Assembly: GCA_031431395.1 (NCBI GenBank) | Contig: JANPDJ010000370.1 | Location: 1-10,122 of the forward strand | Length of the DNA stretch: 10,122 nucleotides | Origin: VGPE01 sp031431395 | GTDB taxonomy: Bacteria; Chloroflexota; Limnocylindria; Limnocylindrales; CSP1-4 | Reading direction: 5' to 3' | Shown: piece by piece, positions 5,996 through 10,122 of the stretch | Layout: the number at the start of each line of letters is the position of its first letter | Position numbering within the stretch: position 1 is the first letter of the stretch | Made by a program: the position numbers and the translations under genes | The notes under the pieces: model-generated | Database searches by the model: none | The model's input: the letters and a program-made list of their open reading frames with translations, nothing else | What the model was told of the DNA's origin: nothing

Positions 5996-6571
5996 GTGAG
6001 CGGAAGCCGGCCAACGTTTCGCGAGGTCGCCGCGCGGCGGCTCGCCGAGGATCGAGGGGCTCCGTCACCGGCGCTGGACGACTATCTGTCGGATATCGGG
6101 CGCCTGTCCGTGCGGCAGCTCCCCGTCGAGTTGATCCAGGTGCATCCTGCGCGAGAAGACGAGTTGAAGGACAGCGCGTTCTTCGAGACACTTGTCGCTT
6201 CGGTCCGGGAACTCGGTGTGCTGGAGCCCATCCTGGTGCGACCGGCGGATGATGGCCAATACGAGGTCATCGCAGGAGAGCGCCGGCTCCGGGCCGCCAT
6301 CGCTGCCGGGCTGGCAACGATCGCTGCCGTGGTCCGCGAGATGGATGACGCGACCGCGGTGACCCTGATGGCCGCCCGCAGCGAGCAACCCCGCGGGACG
6401 GGCGAGGCATCATCGTCGCGAAGCCGTGCCGGTGGAGCTGCGAAACCCGCGGCCGCGGCGCAGCCCGTAGCCAGATCCCTGCGCAAAGGGCGGCCGCTGT
6501 TGCTGCTGGGGCCCTTGATCCTGCTGCGTCTCGTTCGCGGTCGCGGCCCGGGGCGCAACCGCCAGATGTAG
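5996..6571 (+). CDS. Stand-alone ParB/Srx N-domain-like protein with hydrophobic basic tail
   Basis: This 191-residue protein has a ParB N-terminal (ParB/sulfiredoxin fold) domain at about residues 40-130. It shows V-E-L-I-Q-V-H-P-A-R-E, then F-E-T-L-V-A-S-V-R-E-L-G-V-L-E-P-I-L-V-R (63-82), and the nucleotide-binding motif A-G-E-R-R-L-R-A-A (93-101). The third ParB box, normally E-N-x-Q-R, is not recognisable (A-A-R-S-E-Q-P-R, 126-133). No helix-turn-helix follows: residues 134-160 are Ser/Ala/Gly-rich, and the end is R-K-G-R-P followed by a short Leu-rich stretch (167-180) and R-G-R-G-P-G-R-N-R. So it is not a complete chromosome-partitioning ParB. It may bind nucleotide, DNA or membrane through the tail; this is inference. 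The start is GTG with only a weak AGGT at 5987-5990. There is no ParA next to it, and its stop is 12 bases from the convergent DinB-fold gene. Confidence 0.75.
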   Translation: MSGSRPTFREVAARRLAEDRGAPSPALDDYLSDIGRLSVRQLPVELIQVHPAREDELKDSAFFETLVASVRELGVLEPILVRPADDGQYEVIAGERRLRAAIAAGLATIAAVVREMDDATAVTLMAARSEQPRGTGEASSSRSRAGGAAKPAAAAQPVARSLRKGRPLLLLGPLILLRLVRGRGPGRNRQM

Positions 6572-6583
6572 GACTGCGCCCGG

Positions 6584-7018
6584 CTACCGCCCGCGCTCAA
6601 TGGCGTCGGTGTGCTCGGCACGGTGACGGAAGCGTTCGACCAGCCGCGGTGCGCCGCCGCTCCTCACGGCTTCGATGGTGGGGGCGTCGAGCGATGCCAG
6701 GTAATCGTCGTAGGCACGTGCCGCAGCATCGAACAGCGCCAGGGCCGCCGTGCCCGGGATCTCCCGCCAGCCGGGGAGCGCGGCGTCGTTGACGATGTCG
6801 GCCAGCCCATCCGGCAGTGGGGCCGGTGCCGTCTCGCCGGCGGCGAGCGCACGGCGAAGTCGCGCCAGGTGGCTACGCTCCCAGAAGGCCAGGTGGGCGA
6901 GTTCCGCTCCGATCGTCCAGTCGCCGTAGATCGGCGCGCGGAACTGCGCCTCGCTCATGCCCCGGACCAGGTCCAGGACTCGCTGTCGGGCGGCCGCGTT
7001 CTCGGCGAGGTGGTCCAT
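6584..7018 (-). CDS. DinB-fold (DinB/MDMPI superfamily) protein
   Basis: The 144-residue protein matches the four-helix DinB fold. It starts like family members (M-D-H-L-A-E-N-A-A-A-R), has W-T-I-G-A-E-L-A-H-L-A-F-W-E with His42, and closes with H132-R-A-E-H136. His42, His132 and His136 fit the usual three-histidine divalent-metal site. Family members include thiol-dependent transferases (bacillithiol or mycothiol) and many proteins of unknown role; nothing here selects a substrate. The ATG at 7018 was chosen because GGGAG (complement of 7026-7030) lies seven bases upstream; the frame continues to 7084 without a better start. It is cytoplasmic, with no signal peptide, and appears to be transcribed alone, convergent with the ParB-like gene. 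Confidence 0.82.
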   Translation of the reverse strand: MDHLAENAAARQRVLDLVRGMSEAQFRAPIYGDWTIGAELAHLAFWERSHLARLRRALAAGETAPAPLPDGLADIVNDAALPGWREIPGTAALALFDAAARAYDDYLASLDAPTIEAVRSGGAPRLVERFRHRAEHTDAIERGR

Positions 7019-7104
7019 GCGGGATCTCCCTGTGATGTGTTCGGGGCATCGTAGCGGCGGCGGCGATTCGCAGCGCCGAGCCACGGCACGATGAGCGGTC
7101 TCCC

Positions 7105-7155
7105 GGCCGTCAGCCCGGCGCGGCCGTCAGCCCGGCGCGGCCGTCAGCCCGGCGT
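7105..7155. repeat. Three tandem 17-bp repeats overlapping a stop codon
   Basis: The unit GGCCGTCAGCCCGGCGC occurs at 7105-7121 and 7122-7138, and as a 16/17 copy at 7139-7155. The third copy contains the minus-strand stop codon (7144-7146) of the 350-residue gene. Because 17 is not a multiple of three, the TGA in each copy falls in a different minus-strand frame, so all three frames are closed. Each unit also contains GCCG/CGGC arms that could form a small hairpin, so the array may help end transcription. The repeat is certain; any function is inference. Confidence 0.85.
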
Positions 7156-8196
7156 AGAGGGCGGTCGCGATGCCAGCGCGCCGATGAGCGTGTCGAGGTG
7201 CATGACGAACTCCAGGGTGATCTCGATGTGCTCGCCGCGGTTGGCATCGTCCAGCGAATGCCACCAGCCGTCCGGCTGCTGGAGCCCGACGTACCAGTCG
7301 CCCATCTTGTAGACGTAGTCCTCGTACTGCGACTCCCCGGTGATCTGGTAGAGGAGGGACGCTCCCCATGAGCCCTTGCAGGCGGCCGGGTATTTGAACT
7401 GGGCCTCCGTCGCGCTCATCGCGAAGTCCTGGTAGCGCCGGGCGAGAGCGAGGGTCTCGGGTTGCGGGTCGGCCAGCCAGAGCCGGCCGAGGAACGCGGC
7501 ACAGATGCCGCCCCAGAACCAGAACTGGGGCGCGTCAAGGGTCTTGTCGGTGACCATGAGCGCGGCGTCGAAGTCGGCGTCGACCTCCGTGATGATGGCC
7601 TGCCGGGAGTGCGACCAGACGTGGTAGAAGCGGTCGGGCAGCGATGGCTGGACGTCCCACAGCCGCTGGAGGAACCGGGCGATGCCCCGCGCCGTCTCGA
7701 GGTCGCCCACGGCCAGTGCAGCGAACCCCGTGCCGGGCCCCCCGCCGGTGACGTCGATCTGGTCGGCCATGCCGCCCCCCGGGAGCCGATGGCTCAGGAA
7801 GATGCCGGATTTCAGGTCGCGAACTGAGAGCAGCCCGGGCCACAGGCCGTGGGCAAGGTCGTACTGCATGGCCAGGGAGGCCCCGACGATCAGTGTGGCG
7901 TCCCGGTACGTCGCCCAGTCGTCGAAGACGCGGTAGGGGCCATCGATTCGGCCATCCTGCGCGACGAGGTTCCGCCTGATCCAGGCCGAGGTGGCAATCG
8001 CTGCCTCCGTTTCGCCGACGACCGTGAAGGTCCAGGGGGCGCGGTAGTAGCCGAACCCCTCGCGCGGATCGCCAATGGAGCCATCCCGGTTGATCTGCGG
8101 GAGAAGCCACGCGACGCCCTTGCGACGAGCTTCGCGGTAGGCCGCCAGTCGCTCGCGGCGGTCGACGGTGGTGGTGGGCATGGCGAGCTGAGTCAT
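7144..8196 (-). CDS. Putative alpha/alpha-toroid (terpenoid cyclase/prenyltransferase-like) protein
   Basis: This is a 350-residue soluble protein with no signal peptide or transmembrane helix. I do not recognise a named family. Repeats resembling the QW-type motifs of squalene-hopene cyclases and prenyltransferases are visible: K-G-V-A-W-L-L-P-Q-I-N-R-D-G-S-I-G (26-42), R-R-N-L-V-A-Q-D-G-R-I-D-G (74-86) and D-W-Y-V-G-L-Q-Q-P-D-G-W-W (300-312). The protein is rich in Trp, Tyr and Phe and in helices, as expected for an alpha/alpha toroid. It is about half the length of a true hopene cyclase (about 630 residues) and has no clear D-x-D-D acid motif, only V-D-A-D-F-D at 205-210. Catalysis of cyclisation is therefore doubtful; a six-hairpin sugar-active fold is an alternative. 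The ATG at 8196 has GAGG about nine bases upstream. It follows the glycosyltransferase gene on the same strand after 82 bases, so co-transcription is likely. Confidence 0.7.
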   Translation of the reverse strand: MTQLAMPTTTVDRRERLAAYREARRKGVAWLLPQINRDGSIGDPREGFGYYRAPWTFTVVGETEAAIATSAWIRRNLVAQDGRIDGPYRVFDDWATYRDATLIVGASLAMQYDLAHGLWPGLLSVRDLKSGIFLSHRLPGGGMADQIDVTGGGPGTGFAALAVGDLETARGIARFLQRLWDVQPSLPDRFYHVWSHSRQAIITEVDADFDAALMVTDKTLDAPQFWFWGGICAAFLGRLWLADPQPETLALARRYQDFAMSATEAQFKYPAACKGSWGASLLYQITGESQYEDYVYKMGDWYVGLQQPDGWWHSLDDANRGEHIEITLEFVMHLDTLIGALASRPPSTPG

Positions 8197-8278
8197 GGCG
8201 GCATACCTCGGACGGAGCCTGGTGGCGCCATTGTCATCCCGGTTGTCCCGCGGTGCTCGCCTGTGGCCGCAGACTTCG

Positions 8279-10122
8279 TCACGTGGCCGCGCCGGACAGG
8301 TCGTACAGGGACACCCCGCTGATCGAGGTCACGAGGGTTCCGTTGGTCGTGATCCACGACGTCAGGTCGCTCGAGCCGCCCGGACCGCCCGGACCGCCGC
8401 CGAACCCACCGGGACCGCCGCCGAACCCGCCGGCCGCACCGCCGCCCGGACCACCTGGGCCGCCACCGAAACCGCCGCGACCGCCACCCACGATCACGAA
8501 CCGGAGCCTGCCGGACGCGACATACGCCTTGAGCTGATCGAGTGTCGGGGCGGGATCGGTGCCGCTGAAGCCGCCCATCGCCATGACGGGCTGGCCGGTC
8601 GCGAGCTCGATCGATGCCGCCTGGTCGGCACCCTGCACGGCGACGATCCACGAGGCCGTTCCCCGGTGCTCGAGGAGGTAGTCGTAGAGGGCCTGGCTCG
8701 ACGTGGCCGTCGAGCCATCGCTGCCGAACGCCTGCCGACCGGGGCCGTTCTGGCCGCCCCGGCCGCTCTGCCGGCCGGCGCCCGCCAGGCTGGCGGTTGG
8801 GTCGCCCTCGGAGAACGCGGTGTTCATCGTGCTGAGCGCGTAGGCGGACGGCCCCAGCATGAGCGCCACGAGGGCGATCGACGCTGCTGCGACGGACAGG
8901 CGCGGGAATCGGCGCGCCTGCGGCGCGACGATCAGGGCCGATGCCGCGACCGCGATCACGATCACGGCGACGTCCAGGTCCGGCACGGCGCTCGTCCGGT
9001 TCAGGAGGACAGCGCACCAGGCGGCAGTCACGACGATGCCGCCCGCAAGCGCGAGGCGGGCGGCCAGGGAACGTTCTCGACGCTGCCACAGCTCCACCAC
9101 GCCGGCACCCACGAGCACGCCGATCGCCGGCGCGAGGACCACCGCGTAGTAGGTGTGGATGATCCCGGACATGAGGCTGAACACGGCGGCCGTGACAAGG
9201 AACCAGCCGCCCCAGAGGAGGTAGGCGGCGCGCCGCGGGTCCGTCCGCACGGACCGAAGATGGACGAGCAGGCCGCCCGTGAGTCCCACGAGGGCCAGCG
9301 GGATCAGCCAGCTGACCTGGTCGCCGAACTGATCGTTGAAGAGCCGCAGGATGCCCGGCGAGCCGCTGAATCCGCCCGGGCCGCCTGGACTACTCGCCCC
9401 CGCGCCACCTGCGATTGCCGCGCCGCCGGCGATTGCCGGGCCGCCGCCCTGGCCGAAGATTCGGCCGAGACCGTCATAGCCGAAGAGCAACTGCAGGGCC
9501 GTCCCGTCCGTGCTGCCGCCGATGAACGGCCGGTGATCCGCAGGGATGAGTGCGACGATGCCCACCCACCAGAAGCTCGCGAGGGCGCCCGCCACCGCCA
9601 TGGGAACGAGGGTGGCGACGCGACGCCGCAGCGAGACCGGCGCGGCGACCAGCCATGTCACGAGGAACGCCGGCAGCACGAGGTACGCCTGGAGGAACTT
9701 GGCGTTGAACGCCAGTCCCACGAAGGCCGCGCTCAGCAGAAGCCAGCGCACGCGACCCTGCTCGAGCGAACGCTGCAGCGCCCACGCGCCCGCGACCAGG
9801 AGGAACGTGAGCAGTGCCTCCGGGTTGTTGTAGCGGAACATCAGGACGGCCGCCGGCGTGAGGGCCATGACCACACCGGCGATGACCGCCGCAGCGGGAC
9901 CGAACGTCCGGCGGACCATCGAGAAGAGGAGGAGGACCGAAGCAACCCCAAGCAGCGCTTCGGGCAGCAGGATGCTCCACGAGCTCAGACCGAAGATCCG
10001 GACGGACAGGCCCATGAGCATCACGGCGAGCGGCGGCTTGTCCACGGTGATGAAGTTGGAGGCATCGATGGAGCCGAAGAACCACGCGCTCCAACTCTGC
10101 GAGCCGGCAAGGGCCGCGCCCG
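8279..10122 (-). CDS. GT39-type (ArnT/PMT superfamily, YkcB-like) membrane glycosyltransferase, 5' end outside window
   Basis: The frame is open to the window edge and 613 residues are visible. The first ones read through S-W-S-A-W-F-F-G-S-I-D-A-S-N-F-I-T-V-D-K-P-P, a conserved segment near the start of YkcB-like GT39 proteins. Other family landmarks are R-Y-N-N-P-E-A-L-L (96-104), F-N-A-K-F-L-Q-A-Y (138-146) and H-T-Y-Y-A-V-V-L-A-P-A-I (322-333). About eleven transmembrane helices are visible up to about residue 430, then an extracytoplasmic C-terminal domain. Such enzymes move a sugar from a polyprenyl-phosphate carrier onto a lipid, protein or wall polymer outside the membrane. The first helix and the catalytic acidic loop are upstream of the window. 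Gly-rich stretches lie in a loop (about 223-256) and in the C-terminal domain (about 544-583). The GTG at 10045 is an internal Val codon, not the start. Confidence 0.9.
   Translation of the reverse strand, partial: GAALAGSQSWSAWFFGSIDASNFITVDKPPLAVMLMGLSVRIFGLSSWSILLPEALLGVASVLLLFSMVRRTFGPAAAVIAGVVMALTPAAVLMFRYNNPEALLTFLLVAGAWALQRSLEQGRVRWLLLSAAFVGLAFNAKFLQAYLVLPAFLVTWLVAAPVSLRRRVATLVPMAVAGALASFWWVGIVALIPADHRPFIGGSTDGTALQLLFGYDGLGRIFGQGGGPAIAGGAAIAGGAGASSPGGPGGFSGSPGILRLFNDQFGDQVSWLIPLALVGLTGGLLVHLRSVRTDPRRAAYLLWGGWFLVTAAVFSLMSGIIHTYYAVVLAPAIGVLVGAGVVELWQRRERSLAARLALAGGIVVTAAWCAVLLNRTSAVPDLDVAVIVIAVAASALIVAPQARRFPRLSVAAASIALVALMLGPSAYALSTMNTAFSEGDPTASLAGAGRQSGRGGQNGPGRQAFGSDGSTATSSQALYDYLLEHRGTASWIVAVQGADQAASIELATGQPVMAMGGFSGTDPAPTLDQLKAYVASGRLRFVIVGGGRGGFGGGPGGPGGGAAGGFGGGPGGFGGGPGGPGGSSDLTSWITTNGTLVTSISGVSLYDLSGAAT
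8372..8490 (-). repeat. Glycine-rich coding repeat in the GT39 C-terminal domain
   Basis: This stretch codes for about 40 residues composed almost only of Gly, Pro, Phe and Ala, in G-G-F-G-G-G-P and G-G-P-G-G units. At DNA level GGACCGCCGCCGAACCC recurs at 8391-8407 and 8412-8428, a 21-base (seven-codon) period, showing recent in-frame expansion. Related glycosyltransferases often have such a Gly-rich insert near the C-terminus. It is flanked on both sides by ordinary sequence of the same domain, so it is an insert rather than a tail. Confidence 0.85.
9353..9456 (-). repeat. Glycine/alanine-rich loop coding segment in the GT39 gene
   Basis: The segment codes for about 34 residues rich in Gly, Ala, Ser and Pro (A-I-A-G-G-A repeated twice, then G-G-P-G-G-F), between two predicted transmembrane helices, probably on the outer face. 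It looks like an independent low-complexity expansion of the same style as the C-terminal one. Confidence 0.7.

Noticed and set aside
7105..7155. Short repeats considered as a CRISPR remnant
   Set aside because: The 17-bp copies are directly adjacent with no spacers, and no cas gene is nearby.
8193..9089. Minus-strand frame of 298 codons inside the glycosyltransferase gene
   Set aside because: Same strand but other frame from the GT39 gene, whose conserved segments and membrane helices fix the frame.

Overview
The window is a dense, GC-rich (visibly well above 60% GC) bacterial chromosomal segment with about nine protein genes, short intergenic gaps and frequent GTG starts. No rRNA, tRNA, insertion sequence, phage gene or CRISPR array was seen. 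The mix of genes (split pyruvate:ferredoxin oxidoreductase, tandem universal stress protein, Ser/Ala/Pro-rich lipoprotein, membrane-anchored YceI protein, glycine-rich GT39 glycosyltransferase) would suit an uncultured Chloroflexota lineage or a high-GC actinobacterium. That placement is inference from gene style, not from a marker gene.

Left part (1-2972, plus strand): the end of a CBS-domain gene overlaps by 8 bases the start of a gene for the ferredoxin-like and TPP-binding half of a pyruvate:ferredoxin oxidoreductase-type 2-oxoacid oxidoreductase. A tandem-domain universal stress protein follows after 96 bases. The set reads as an anaerobic or low-energy redox operon: CBS and Usp domains commonly bind adenine nucleotides, and the oxidoreductase makes acyl-CoA and reduced ferredoxin. 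The alpha/gamma half of the enzyme is not in the window and may lie upstream. The gap before the Usp gene carries repeated TTCGGCC/GGCCGAA elements that can fold around the ribosome binding site.

Middle part (3002-5849): a hairpin separates the convergent Usp gene and a minus-strand pair, a membrane-anchored YceI-domain protein followed by a lipoprotein of unknown function. Divergent from the pair is a secreted alpha/beta hydrolase. These three are cell-envelope proteins.

Right part (5996-10122): a small ParB-like protein with an unusual basic/hydrophobic tail, a convergent DinB-fold protein, then a minus-strand pair formed by a YkcB-like GT39 membrane glycosyltransferase (5' end cut by the window edge) and an unrecognised 350-residue protein with alpha/alpha-toroid (terpenoid cyclase/prenyltransferase-like) repeats. 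Three 17-bp tandem repeats overlap the stop codon of the latter.

No clearly new multi-gene system can be demonstrated from this window alone. The best leads are the CBS gene translationally coupled to the oxidoreductase, the structured leader before the Usp gene, the tailed ParB-like protein, and the toroid protein next to the glycosyltransferase.
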